DNA of 36,562 nt from Zygnema cylindricum (lineage: Eukaryota; Streptophyta; Zygnematophyceae; Zygnematales; Zygnemataceae), in NCBI GenBank assembly GCA_037447655.1, contig JBBHKE010000026.1, positions 81,843 to 118,404 of the forward strand. The letters run 5' to 3'. The position numbers and the translations under genes are program-made. Positions 18,901 to 27,264 of the stretch are shown piece by piece. The notes beneath the pieces are model-generated. The model ran no database searches, was not told the origin of the DNA, and saw nothing but the letters and a program-made list of their open reading frames with translations. The first letter of the stretch is position 1. Every line of letters begins with the position of its first letter.

Positions 18901-20306
18901 TTTCATTTACGCATCCTTGCTATGGAACTTCATTTGCTTTAACTGAAACAAATTAAGTCGTTTTCGTAAACTAAGAACTTTTAAATCAAGGTTTTTACAT
19001 CTAAACAAGTCTTGAAAAAAAAAATTGTGTCATTATTTTCATTAAACTAAGCATATTAGAAGCAATTAGACAAGCATTCAAAGCCTAAAATCAGGCACTC
19101 TGTACTTGATCGTGGGTATTACATTAAAACGTATAGCTTTGTTTTACACCGTATTAACTCATCCTATTTCATACGAGTTCCTAGAATGATGATGCATGTA
19201 ATTTATTTCTTACCGTTGAATACCTGGCTCTATATTTCATAACTAATTTCGTGGTAAATAGAACAGCAATAATTGATTTAAGTCTCATTTTTGTCATTGC
19301 GAAGGTCAATGTTTAGTAGAATATTGCGACTTGCTTTCCATGAATACAACATTATGCCCTTTCAAAATATATGATTTTTTTTAATCAAAAAAATCCTTTT
19401 AGCTGCAAACCACTTGAAAAAGGTATACTTAACTCCGCTAGAGGCTCCACAGCCCTCATACATTTATGATTTTGCCGGTTATTTTAGAGTCTGGAATCGG
19501 TTGAAACAAACAAGCACATGCTTGAGGAATTGGAGGATTATATGGAGTAATAGAAGAGATAGAAAAAAATTGTAATTTCAGTTTTATATTAATGTGAGAA
19601 TTTTTTGAAATGTCTCTTCAATGTTGATTTAATGTTTTATAATCTGAATGCTTCTGCTGCTATAAGTGCTTGTAAGTGAGCTCAGAGTTTATTATCGATC
19701 CTTTCAGTTGTTGTAGCCCTAAGGCTCCTACTTCTAAATGGTTGTTTGAAGGTTGCTCTTCTATCACTGTATGAATACTAGAGATCTTACAGCCAGAGAT
19801 CTTACAGCCAGGCTTAGGCACCAAGACATGGGGTCATTTTAATGAATTTATTCACAAGTGTTCCAAGTACGTGTTGCGATTATTACTTCTTATGTGATGT
19901 ATCTCAATCGTGGAAAAGAGTATTAACAATGTACCATTTGATACAAAAAAAAAAAAAAAGTTTTACATATTATTTTTGTCTATCCCAACTCATGAAGGTA
20001 CCTGATCTAATATTCAACTACCTTTATTCGACCAGTAATGTTTTGTTAACCATATGCTTAACAACAACTATGCAATTGCAGGTTTGTCTTGCTGCAGATG
20101 ATATGGGAGCCAACTGGGCTGGATGTCCAGGCGGAAGCACATATACTTTGATGACTTCTGACTCTTGCACCAGCCTGTCGAAATGTTTTACAAAAAAAGA
20201 AACGTTTAAAATTCTGAACAAGTTTGCTTGCACAGCAGCTGCACTTCGAAAAGTGCGGGTGACTGGCAAACGAATTTGCATTCCAAATTCCAGCAAGTGC
20301 AAATGA
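6851..20306 (+). CDS. Gene 2: LRR - EGF-like - papain-like cysteine protease - 2x EGF-like - 4x LysM protein
   Basis: Nineteen exons: 6851-6983, 7306-7377, 8185-8256, 9618-9689, 9955-10026, 10559-10627, 11309-11380, 11701-12050, 12727-12915, 13802-14034, 15160-15297, 15702-15921, 16439-16675, 16749-16892, 17226-17344, 17578-17667, 17891-17998, 18512-18709 and 20082-20306. Every border is AG/GT and every phase matches. Together they leave one open frame of about 936 residues ending in TGA. Rough residue order in this partial protein: LRR N-cap 1-44; LRRs 45-225; EGF-like cap 225-304; protease 340-564; EGF-like 565-643 and 644-691; LysM modules 695-936. Protease residues are Gln about 364, Cys 370, His 506 and Asn 526. 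The LRR, EGF-like and LysM modules suggest a secreted matrix protein that binds a GlcNAc-type glycan and cuts protein. The first exon (signal peptide) was not found. The alternative is two adjacent genes split between 12050 and 12727, where an in-frame ATG at 12711 exists but no signal peptide follows it. Confidence 0.7.
7306..7377 (+). CDS. Gene 2 exon: LRR 1
   Basis: This is a 72-nt, phase-2/phase-2 exon between cgcag and gtgag. It encodes LVGKDLTGTISPSIGLLASL, a plant-type LRR (DLTGTISPSIG). Confidence 0.8.
8185..8256 (+). CDS. Gene 2 exon: LRR 2
   Basis: This is a 72-nt, phase-2/phase-2 exon between tcag and gtgag. It encodes [20 protein letters not shown], a textbook plant LRR. Confidence 0.82.
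9618..9689 (+). CDS. Gene 2 exon: LRR 3
   Basis: This is a 72-nt, phase-2/phase-2 exon between ctttcag and gtgag. It encodes [20 protein letters not shown]. Confidence 0.82.
9955..10026 (+). CDS. Gene 2 exon: LRR 4
   Basis: This is a 72-nt, phase-2/phase-2 exon between ttgcag and gtgag. It encodes MLSSNQLTGAIPTSIGSLFT. Confidence 0.82.
10559..10627 (+). CDS. Gene 2 exon: LRR 5 (23-residue variant)
   Basis: This exon is 69 nt, one codon shorter than its siblings but in the same phase, between ctgcag and gtatg. It encodes FLDRNRLESIPESVANLRSL. The Gly of the usual L-x-G-x-I-P segment is missing, giving the 23-residue class of LRR. Confidence 0.8.
11309..11380 (+). CDS. Gene 2 exon: LRR 6
   Basis: This is a 72-nt, phase-2/phase-2 exon following gacag. 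It encodes YLYKNQFRGNIPASLADIRT. The donor is gttcgt, weaker than the gtgag/gtaag of the other LRR exons. Confidence 0.78.
11701..12050 (+). CDS. Gene 2 exon: last LRRs and EGF-like Cys-rich cap
   Basis: After a strong acceptor (long T-run then cag), the exon encodes KLNENFFTGIVV, a second LRR-like VDLSYNYLSGTPSI, and then the cap: QACDEI, SNCFDLG, MECLSFCNATQ, ACGGHGVC, CLCDPGY and a final Cys before gtaag at 12051. The cap is paralogous to the gene 1 exon at 3246-3526, and both leave in phase 1. In gene 1 the next exon is Pro-rich; here it leads into the protease. The cap may close the LRR solenoid as well as being EGF-like. Confidence 0.78.
12051..12726 (+). other. Intron of gene 2 (LRR/EGF part to protease part)
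   Basis: Pyrimidine-rich at first, then AT-rich; nothing else is recognised. It starts with gtaag and ends in gatgtag. It is the junction that decides whether the LRR and protease halves are one gene. Confidence 0.5.
12727..12915 (+). CDS. Gene 2 exon: linker and start of protease domain
   Basis: This is a 63-residue exon, phase 1 at both ends. The first part (GLGYIDSQSSRPSKKN) is a Ser/Lys-rich linker. The end, SWKWVNAKALQAIRDQETC, corresponds to the start of mature papain-type enzymes (DWR..G.V.PV.DQ..C) and carries the Gln of the oxyanion hole. No ERFNIN/GNFD inhibitor prodomain (I29) is visible; YFRYLSAGYLYLNELTTPSW may be a short remnant at best. Confidence 0.72.
13802..14034 (+). CDS. 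Gene 2 exon: protease domain with catalytic Cys
   Basis: The exon begins by completing the active-site block Q-E-T-C-N-T-C-W-V-F-S, equivalent to papain Q19-x-x-C22-x-x-C25-W26. The catalytic Cys codon is 13807-13809. Downstream, PEEQFLVCSGQNKSC and GDGGSPGDALDYA match the family's SEQ-L-x-x-C and C-x-GG-x(4)-A-x-x-Y blocks. It ends in phase 0 at gtatga. Confidence 0.85.
15160..15297 (+). CDS. Gene 2 exon: protease domain, central part
   Basis: This is a 46-codon, phase-0 exon between ttgcag and gtgag. It contains LLLALQQQPAIVNIEGSSYS and FKNYKN, matching the papain-family L..AV..QPVSV.I......F..Y segment between the catalytic Cys and His. Confidence 0.82.
15702..15921 (+). CDS. Gene 2 exon: protease domain with catalytic His and Asn
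   Basis: It encodes GIFDNDDCFSSGVDHSVVVV, then GY, then CWVLRNSWGTNWGENGYMRI. The catalytic His codon is 15744-15746 (VDHSV) and Asn is 15804-15806 (RNSWG). The Cys-His distance is about 136 residues, against 134 in papain, so the domain is complete. It ends LGICGINSLPALVP, the usual C-terminal end of the fold. The acceptor (gtgaag) is pyrimidine-poor; it was chosen because it gives phase 0 and the family's Y..GI junction. Confidence 0.85.
16439..16675 (+). CDS. Gene 2 exon: EGF-like module 2
   Basis: Phase 1 at both ends, from ctttccag to gtatgt. It contains NDPCNTVNF, NPCGNGVC, NLCQCTD and QTC in the EGF-like Cys order, then a Ser-rich tail. A weaker donor at 16622 would drop the tail without changing phase. 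In plant granulin-type proteases a Cys-rich module also follows the protease; this one is EGF-like, not granulin. Confidence 0.75.
16749..16892 (+). CDS. Gene 2 exon: EGF-like module 3
   Basis: Phase 1 at both ends. It reads SPCTFSPQNPCGVGTCLDTS and later YVCICPPGYVLDYPSGKLTC. Six cysteines are in EGF order with the C-x-C-x-x-GY core. The donor is gtaaaa at 16893. Confidence 0.8.
16888..17237 (+). repeat. 175-bp tandem duplication across an exon edge
   Basis: The segment beginning tagcaggtaaaaatctagg recurs at an offset of 175 bp (16890 against 17065). Each copy runs from the last bases of the EGF exon through the intron to the start of the LysM1 exon (gatggtacca). Copy 1 carries a TGA where copy 2 has TGG in the would-be exon, so copy 1 has decayed or was never used. 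Confidence 0.85.
17226..17344 (+). CDS. Gene 2 exon: LysM 1, first part
   Basis: It encodes KYFVVPSGVNVTCYDIYLIY and then GINKDVFLAQNQ, a LysM start (Y-x-V-x-x-G-x-x-C-x-x-I). It is completed by the next exon (GIDCS...LLPSTAVNV). The acceptor at 17225 (ggccag) was chosen because it is the only nearby AG giving phase 1. The frame is also open back to about 17186, so the true start is uncertain. Confidence 0.7.
17578..17667 (+). CDS. Gene 2 exon: LysM 1 end and LysM 2 start
   Basis: This is a 30-codon, phase-0 exon. It closes LysM1 (GIDCSIPLLPSTAVNV) and opens LysM2 (NNCSLLYAVNE). The donor is gtttcg. Confidence 0.75.
17891..17998 (+). CDS. Gene 2 exon: LysM 2, main part
   Basis: This is a 36-codon, phase-0 exon after gtttcag. 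GDTCATIASMF is the most typical LysM core in the gene (V-x-x-GDTC-x-x-IA). It is followed by DLDCFQLRPFQQ, which joins V-C-I in the next exon to give the usual C..L.P.Q.VC ending. Confidence 0.82.
18512..18709 (+). CDS. Gene 2 exon: LysM 3
   Basis: This is a 66-codon, phase-0 exon between gtcag and gtgtg. It contains PCTWPYDVKQDESCLSIIS, then LFYALNPGIYCGRLLFV, a complete Cys-bracketed LysM. It begins VCIERG, completing LysM2, and ends GQQ, to be completed by VCL of the last exon. Confidence 0.82.
18710..20081 (+). other. Last and longest protease-half intron of gene 2
   Basis: AT-rich; it contains short direct repeats such as agagatcttacagcca twice near 19780-19810. No further LysM exon was found, and the flanking phases do not require one. 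Confidence 0.5.
20082..20306 (+). CDS. Gene 2 last exon: LysM 4 and stop
   Basis: Phase 0, after a strong acceptor (aattgcag). It encodes CPGGSTYTLMTSDSCTSLSK, then ILNKFACTAAALRKVRV and KRICIPNSSKCK, stop TGA 20304-20306. It is a diverged LysM keeping the four Cys positions. No AATAAA is seen in the following 200 bases. Confidence 0.8.
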   Translation, partial: VCLAADDMGANWAGCPGGSTYTLMTSDSCTSLSKCFTKKETFKILNKFACTAAALRKVRVTGKRICIPNSSKCK

Positions 20307-23215
20307 AAAACCTCTGGAATTTTAGGAGGTCAATGACTCATGAACGTAACTACGCTTACTGGAGAGTCTTGGACTAGATTCGGGTTCAAATTCAAAAAGA
20401 GGACAAAAGTACAACGAGGAGTCACTGTCAAACGTCTTACGATATGGAATCATTTGTAGCAAGGCTGTTGAACAAAAAATGTGATAACAAAAAAGAAAAA
20501 CAAAACCAATCAGAAAAAAACAACAAATCGGCTGTCGGTTGTCGGTTGTTGTTGGTTTTCGGTTGTTAGAAGTTTTAGGAATGTCACAAATTATAGAAAA
20601 ACATAATCATATCAAAGACACGATGAAAATCTGCACTTCTGACTGATTACACATTTTTTTAATTCTCAGGATGGTATGAGGGAAAGGTTTGGAATATTTG
20701 GGAAAACAAAACTTAATGATGGAGAGCAAACACTCTCAATAACGGATTATAACATGTTTTCATCATTATTGACTCTTTAAAAACATATGGTATCATGCTT
20801 TTCTTTTATATCTTCACTCTCTTTTGACAGTACATTTGAAAGGAAGTCCAATCATTTTTGTGGAATGGTTGTTTCTTTCCATATATTACTGAGTTGATGA
20901 GCATCTTTTAGGAAATAGTTGGTAAAAGATATTGCAAAGATATTGCAAATATTTAACGGCTTTAAATATATAAGTGATTCTTGTGTCCAGTAGGTTGGCG
21001 ATTGGTTGCATAATCTTTCCTTCATGAAGTGAATAAATCTAAATATTTTATAGCATAATCATTTTTTGCTATTCAGAAACAGATTTTAATAGTTTTCTCA
21101 TGTTCACTTATTTCCAGTTGTTTAGTTCCTTGTGAAAACTCGTTCCCCGTCCCATTCTTCGATCTTGAATGACACAATATTTAGATCTTCTATTAATTTA
21201 CTGTGGTTTCCCGACTGAAAATACCAATAATAGTGCATATAGAAAAAACAAAGGGTGAAGATTATCTTTGTTGATATCAATTCTTATTATAAATGCTAAA
21301 ACTAAGTTTCAAATGTTTTTTATAGACCATGCAATGAATCTGACATTTTACCTCAACCATAGCAGTCCCGAATACACCACACTGGATGGAGTATTGTTGC
21401 AATTGTTTGAATTTGTTGATAGCAGTCGATAATACTTTTGCTTTTTGTACAATATTTGAATGTAAATTGATTTCACTTTGGCAGGTCATTTGGCCTTGTG
21501 AACTTTTGATTCTATTGTCCACTAATGTGTCAAAGACCAATATAGAAAATAAATTAGCTTAATCTGTTCACATGCGAATTAACTATATATATACATTTAA
21601 CACAAAGACAAATTACACACAATTTAGCTCAGCCCGTCCACTTCCCGCGTAAAAATTTGAGTTTTTTTCGTTTTTTTCAAATCCGGTCTTGTTTATAGGC
21701 TCTTTTTGCAATGTTTTCACATTTTTTTTTCATTTTATGGGGTCTTCTGTGAGCTTGTTATCGTTGTTTTCTGATGTTTTCACCTAAAAGCAACCTAGCG
21801 GTGGTCAGCGTGATAGTCGTAACGCCCAGCAGAGAAGGGGAGAGAGAGGGGGGGGAGAGGTGCCATCTTTCACAAGCTTTGATACGGCTCCCCTCCCATC
21901 AACCAGCTTTTCCCTTTTGTTTGCGCTTTTTACTCCACATCCAATTCCCTCCATGATTCACTTGGAGGAAATTGACGGACGTTGCCACTTTGGACTCAAT
22001 TACTCATACTCGTCAAAGTGACCCTTTTGAGAGCCCCTTTATTTGCATAGCTTATCAATAAGCCTTAAGAGCATCACCTCTTTAATCCCTTTAGTGGTTG
22101 ATAACACACATATCATTGGCCCACCGGATCAAGTTTTTCTTGCATTTCACCATTTTCCCCTCCAACTTTCTAAGATAAGACGTTCGGTTGAAGGCGTCGG
22201 GTGTTGTCCTAATGGCATGCCATCGGATTTGCCCTCTCTATACGGATTCCGTGAATGTACTCTTAAAGAGGGTATAAAGGGGTCAGGTTCCCCAATTGGA
22301 GGCCTAAAGAAGTAGAACTTTCGACCTGTCTATGGTTAAAAATAAAAACACAATATAAAACCGAAGCGGAAAAAAAAAAATTGAAAAACATCAAAACAAA
22401 ACTCGGAAGGAAACCGAAAGAAAACCGAAAGAAAATAGAAAGTAAATGGAAGGAACCGACTTAAAACAAGCAGTTATTCTATATGTTCCTCTCAACAGTA
22501 TGTCTCCTCTTGTTGCGCTCATAACCGTGCCGTTCAGTAAGCAAGATCTCTTGTCACTCTTTCTAAGAGCATCTAAGAGCATCTAAGGGAGGGGCTCTCC
22601 TCGACGTGATTTGGCGCAATCTGGGCCGTATGTATGTGGGTTTTCCACTTATTCTGAGAAAAAAAGGTCATTTACTTATTTTAATTTGTGTTATTTCATG
22701 GTATTCTATATTGTGTCATGTTAATTGAAGTTGTTTGACGTTCTTTGATATTATCCAATGTTTTTTTGGGTTTTCCATGATATTTCTTATTACTTAATTT
22801 TTTTTTCTTTATTGCAATCAATGGCCTTCATACGAGATACAGAAGTACGAGGGAGAGGGAGAGGGAGAGAGAGAGGAAGAGGGAGAAAATTCTCCTAAGT
22901 CAAACTCTTATTTTTTCAATGAGTGCCCAAAAGTCCTAAACATGCGCAAAATGTGCTCACAGTCAAACAACGGCATTATTCAAATATAAGAAGGATCAAA
23001 ATGCAAAACGCTTCACATTTCAAACTAAACATAGACACAAACTGACAAATAAACTTCACCAGCAAGCCCACTTTACCAGCAAACCCGTAAATTGCAATAG
23101 TATAAACTATTTTCAAAAGCGCGCCCACTTCCATGATATCCTTAATGTTCCCCCTACCAATGTGCAAATCAACACTCAACTCAAAGTATCCGGCTTTGGG
23201 GAGAAGTTGTTTTTA
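20307..23215. other. Intergenic sequence, no gene supported
   Basis: The region starts with the 3' flank of gene 2. It has a cggttgt-rich patch at about 20530-20570, purine tracts at 21835-21860 and 22850-22885, and a 12-bp duplication (agagcatctaag, about 22565-22588). ORFs at 22043-22315 (+) and 22976-23179 (-) have no recognisable domain and no conserved motif. Confidence 0.4.
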
Positions 23216-23218
23216 CTC

Positions 23219-25491
23219 TAAATTACATTTGTAATAGAAGATTAACTTCGGTTTCTGGAGATAAGACGCCTGAAGAATTGTGGATGGGCAGGATTCCATC
23301 TGTTCTACATTTGAGGATTTAGGGAGGCCGAGTCACTTTCTACATCGAGAAAATATATCGAGCGGGAAAATTCAGTCCCAGATCTTGGACAGGTATTTTT
23401 GTTGGATATAGTCCAAATTCAAGTCAATACAGGATTTTCAATCCCGCTACTCGAACGGTTGTCGAATCAAGGAATGTGGAGTATCACGAAAATTTGGCGA
23501 AAGCAATGGAGTTTACAAAGGAAAAGGAAGAAAGTTTGGATTTTGAGGAAGAGAGCAATTTCGAGGAGTTCAAAATTAATGACGAGAGTGACGAAGAGGA
23601 GGATGAAGAAATTCCATTTAAAAAGAAAAAATCTGTTAAGGTTGGTAAGAGATCTGAATCCTCCTAATCAGATTGTGAAAGCTTGAAAATTGAGAATGCA
23701 ATTCAAAGTTCTAAGTCCAGTGAAAGATCCCTTAGCAAACAAAGAAATGAATGCAGTTTGCCATCTGTAAGTGAGAAGGATGAGAGAGATGATGTTGTTG
23801 AAGAAAAAGTTGTTGTTAGGAGAAGTAATCGAGTAAATAAAGGAAAGGCTCCTGAGAGATTAACTCTTCATATGAATGCTAAGGATAAGTCGGTTAATTT
23901 TATTTTAGATGCTAGGTTAAATGAGTTTCTTTTATAGCAATTAATGAGTGAGCCTCTGAAAGGGGATCTTAAGTCCTATTCGGAAACTTTAGCATCAAGT
24001 GATTGGAATGAAAAGTGGAAACCAACTTTTGAGAAAGAACTTAAGTCTATTATTGATAATGGAACATTTGAAGAAGTAGTTTTACCAGAGGGAAAAAAGG
24101 CTATTGATTGTAAATGGGTATTTAAGACTAAGACGGGTGCATCAGGTGAAATCATTAAATATAAGGCAAGATTAGTTGGTAAAGGTTTTCAGCAGAAAGA
24201 AGGTATAGATTATACAGAAACATATGCACCTGTGGTTAAGTTTGATAGTTTAAAGATGATTATTGCGATTGTTGCTGCTAAGAGAAAGCATATCCACCAA
24301 ATGGATGTGGAAACTGCTTTTCTAAATGGACAATTAAAAAAAGAAGTTTATATGAAGATTCCAGAAGGAGTTTCGGGCAAACCTGGACATGTGTGGAAGT
24401 TGAAGAAGTCCCTCTATGGACTTAAGAAAGCACCAAGGACTTGGTATACTCGTCTTCACAAAGTACTTTTTGATTTTGGTTTTGTTCGTACATTTTCAGA
24501 TTTAGGTGTTTATCTCAAAGGAGAAAGAGTTGATCAGATTATATTTAGTGTGTATGTTGATGATTTCATTATGATATCAGATAGTCTTGAAAGCAACCAG
24601 GAATTGAAATGTATTCTTAGTAAATTCTTCAAAGTTACAGACTTAGGAGAAGCTAGATACATTATTGGTATTGAAGTGATAAGAGATGAGTTTGGTTCCT
24701 TGAAACTTAGTTAGGAACAATATTGTAAGGAAGTCTTAGCTAGGTTTTCTATGTTGAATGTTAAGCCTTTAAGTACACCTTTGGATCGTAGAGTTCAGTT
24801 GAGTAAAGCAGAAAGTGAGCCAACAATTGATGTACCTTATAGAGAAGCAGTTGGTTGTTTAATGTAACTTAGTGTTGGAACTAGACCAGATATCTCAGCT
24901 GCTGTTGGTATTGTGAGTAAGTATTGTCAAGCACATAAGAAGTGACATAAGGAGAGTGTCAAAAGGATTTTTAGATATTTGGTTGGAACGTTAACTTATG
25001 GTTTAGTTTATAAGGCGGATTCAGAGTTAGATTGTTTTGGATATTGCGATTCTGATTGGGGTGGAGACTTCGACACGAGAAAGTCAACATCCGGTTACGC
25101 TTTCGTATTATCTGGAGGTGCGATTTCATGGAGTTCGAGACTTCAACCTACGGTGGAATTGAGTTTGACGGAGGCCGAATATATGGCGGCTTGCCATGCT
25201 ACCAAAGCTTCAATTTGGTTAAGAGAAATGTTAATTGAGTTGGGAATTATTATTCAATGTATGAAGTTGTTTTCAGATAGTATGTCTAGTATTGCATTGG
25301 CTAAGAATCCAGTGTTTCATAAGAGGACTAAGCATATTAGGATTCACTGGCATTTTGTGAGAGACTTAGTAAATGCTGGTGGGATTGAGTTCATTTTTGT
25401 ACCAACGGGCGAAGAAACAGCTGACATGTTAACTAAAGCTGTTATGCATGATGTCTTTGTGAGAGGAAGGCCTAAGTTAGGATTATTTTGA
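23219..25491 (+). pseudogene. copia pol fragment with six in-frame stops
   Basis: One frame holds the whole polyprotein remnant. Integrase C-terminal part: TPEELWMG, GKFSPRSWTGIFVGYSPNS. Next comes an acidic E/D-rich linker (about 23530-23640). Reverse transcriptase follows from about 23950: CKWVFKTK, YKARLVGKGFQQKEGIDY, QMDVETAFLNGQLKKEVYM, LKKSLYGLKKAPRTWY, YVDDF catalytic box. Last is RNase H: GYCDSDWGGD, KSTSGYAFVLSGG, SLTEAEYMA, KRTKHIRIHWHFVRD. Stops are TAG 23320 (in HLRI*GG, normally Phe), TAA 23665, TAG 23935, TAG 24712, TAA 24865 and TGA 24943 (normally Trp). No frameshift separates them. Catalytic Asp/Glu residues that can be seen are intact. It is non-functional as it stands. Confidence 0.85.
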
Positions 25492-25520
25492 GTTTGGTTG
25501 AGATTTAGTATAGATTCAAC

Positions 25521-25533
25521 AGTGAGAGAGGGA
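25521..25533 (+). other. Polypurine tract of the copia element
   Basis: agtgagagaggga sits just before the TGTTAG start of the presumed LTR and about 30 bp after the RNase H stop. This is the normal place for the primer of plus-strand synthesis. Confidence 0.6.
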
Positions 25534-25534
25534 T

Positions 25535-26153
25535 TGTTAGGATTTACAATGGTTGAATCTTTGTTTACGTAATTTTGGTTCGTAGTTAGTGTGGATATAG
25601 ATTTGGTCGTGCGTTGCTTTGCGTATTTTGGTTTTGTTTCGTTTAGTTTGATTTGGTATTTCGTGCGTATACGTTTCGCGTGTACGCGATTTGATTTGAT
25701 TTGTTTTATTTTGTTTCGTTTAAGTTATGTACCGTACGTCGAGAAGTTTCGTTTCGCGCGTCGTACATCTAGTTGTTTCGTTTCGCGTAAGTTAAGTTTG
25801 TCGTACAGGACTTTGTCAGTTTTGTTTCTAGTAGTTTCATTTTGCGTTGTACCATATTTGCGTCTAAGTACATTGTGACACTCCTAGAAATAGTGTTCTA
25901 GATTATTTCCGTGGCTAAGTTAAAAAACCATCGTGTGAGTGTGGTAGAATTAATTTATAAAGAAAATTAAGTAAAGTGTAATGTTTACGGATTGAGTTAG
26001 TATGAGTTTATTTTATTTAGTATTCTATTTGCCTCTATCTTAGATTATAAGCTTTCAATGTGTTGTAATGTTTGTTTTGATTTTAATTTCGCTTCCGCAT
26101 TGAGATATTTGAGTGATTGTGAGCGCATTCCGATTTCACTCTTATTCCTATCA
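25535..26153 (+). repeat. Probable 3' LTR of the copia element
   Basis: It starts TGTTAGGA right after the polypurine tract, as copia LTRs do. The right end is tentatively placed at ttcctatca because this is close to the inverted copy of the start. No 5' LTR is in the window to confirm it. The content is rich in ttcg/tttgtttcg and encodes nothing recognised. Confidence 0.45.
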
Positions 26154-26331
26154 GTATGGACAATGAATAGAGTATATAGAATGAATGTCTATTTCATTGA
26201 TATCCCAAATATCGAAATCATTATAAATAGATCGGAATTATTGGCCATACGATATCTCAATGCCACACATCAAATATCAAGACCCGCAAAAATAATTCAT
26301 ATCAATTATTAGCAAAACATGTTCAATATAA

Positions 26332-26542
26332 CGTGTATCGCTATTAATGTTAATGTTTTTTTCGCCACTTAAAACATATTTTATCCGTACACAGTTGTCG
26401 GATTGTGGATCTAAGGGTTGCGATTGAAAGGAAAGGTTCTCAGCTTCCGATTAGCGATCTCAAAATGAAAATCGGACAATTGTGTACGGATAAAATATGT
26501 TTTAAGTGGCGGAAACAATATTAACAGTAATAGCGATACACG
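26332..26542. mobile_element. MITE with about 64-bp terminal inverted repeats
   Basis: The left arm (cgtgtatcgctatta... to ccgtacac, 26332-26396) is the near-perfect inverse of the right arm (gtgtacgg... to tagcgatacacg, 26479-26542). A core of about 30 bp around cgccacttaaaacatatttt is identical. The loop of about 80 bp is non-coding. Related right ends (taacactaatagcRat.cac) recur at 27168, 29340 and 31613. Confidence 0.8.
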
Positions 26543-27002
26543 GAAGTCGCAAATGTAAAAACTTTAGATAACCGAAACCGACCATTTTTTTTTTCAAAAT
26601 CTGAGTACCTGACGCCCGATCGGGTTATGTCACGTTCCAAAATTGTTAACCTTTAAGCAAAACGAGTTTCTGAAAAAAAAAAATCAACCGAAACTCGATT
26701 TCTATTGACAACCCGTACTCGCCCGTACCCAAATAAGTACAAAATTAGTGGTACATCTCACGTATACCTTCCACGATAATTAGAATACAAAGTTCATTAT
26801 GCTGGATTGTATAAACAGCACAAAATTTTCATTTTTTTTCTTCTTTTGCTTACCCAACCGTAACCATTTTTTTTTTTTTTTTGTGAATCAACCGCTCGAA
26901 TCTGCTCCGCCCTCGAAATTTGGCACCCGAATCCGTTCCGGATCAGACTCGGCGGTCGGTTAACGGTCAGTCATGGTTTCGGTTGACCGTTTACGACCTC
27001 TA
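26543..27002 (-). mobile_element. Non-autonomous hAT-like element, copy C (short form)
   Basis: This is the reverse complement of the elements at 32285-32768 and 32913-33664. It carries the same ends (ggaagtcgcaaa at left, tttacgacctcta at right), the cggtttcggtt and cggtcggttaacggt subterminal blocks, and the cgtgacataacccg segment in inverse. It lacks the tandem units found in the other two copies. It abuts the MITE on its left and a partial MITE on its right. Confidence 0.65.
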
Positions 27003-27168
27003 CCGTACACACTTTTCCGATTTCCAATTTGAGATTGCCAATTAGAATTTGAGAACATTCTATGAGAATGTTACGCAACCGTTAGATCCAAAATACGACA
27101 TGTGTGTACGGAGAAAAGTCGCTAAAGTGGCGAAAAACATTTTAACACTCATAGCGATTCACGGTGTA
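27003..27168 (-). mobile_element. Partial MITE related to 26332-26542, opposite orientation
   Basis: The inner part aligns with the reverse complement of the first MITE (tccgattt..aatttgagat.gc.aatt, then gcaacc.ttagatcca, then gtgtacgg). The right arm (aagtggcgaaaaacattttaacactcatagcgattcacgg) matches its right arm. The left arm is missing beyond ccgtacac, where hAT copy C ends. Confidence 0.65.
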
Positions 27169-27264
27169 TTAGTATATAAATAAGGGAACGTTGTTCGCCT
27201 TCGGGGAAACCCTTATATAGGCGTCGTGTCTGTCTCGATTTTTTTCTGTCACACAGCCGTACCG

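Larger units (their letters stand above)
23216..26153 (+). mobile_element. Ty1/copia LTR retrotransposon, 5'-truncated
   Basis: The order integrase C-terminus, linker, reverse transcriptase, RNase H, polypurine tract, LTR start is that of Ty1/copia. The gag, protease and integrase core with the 5' LTR are absent; homology begins inside integrase with a block ending GDKTPEELWMGRIPSVLHLR. The right limit (26153) is only a guess from ttcctatca, which mirrors the LTR start tgttagga. Confidence 0.75.
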
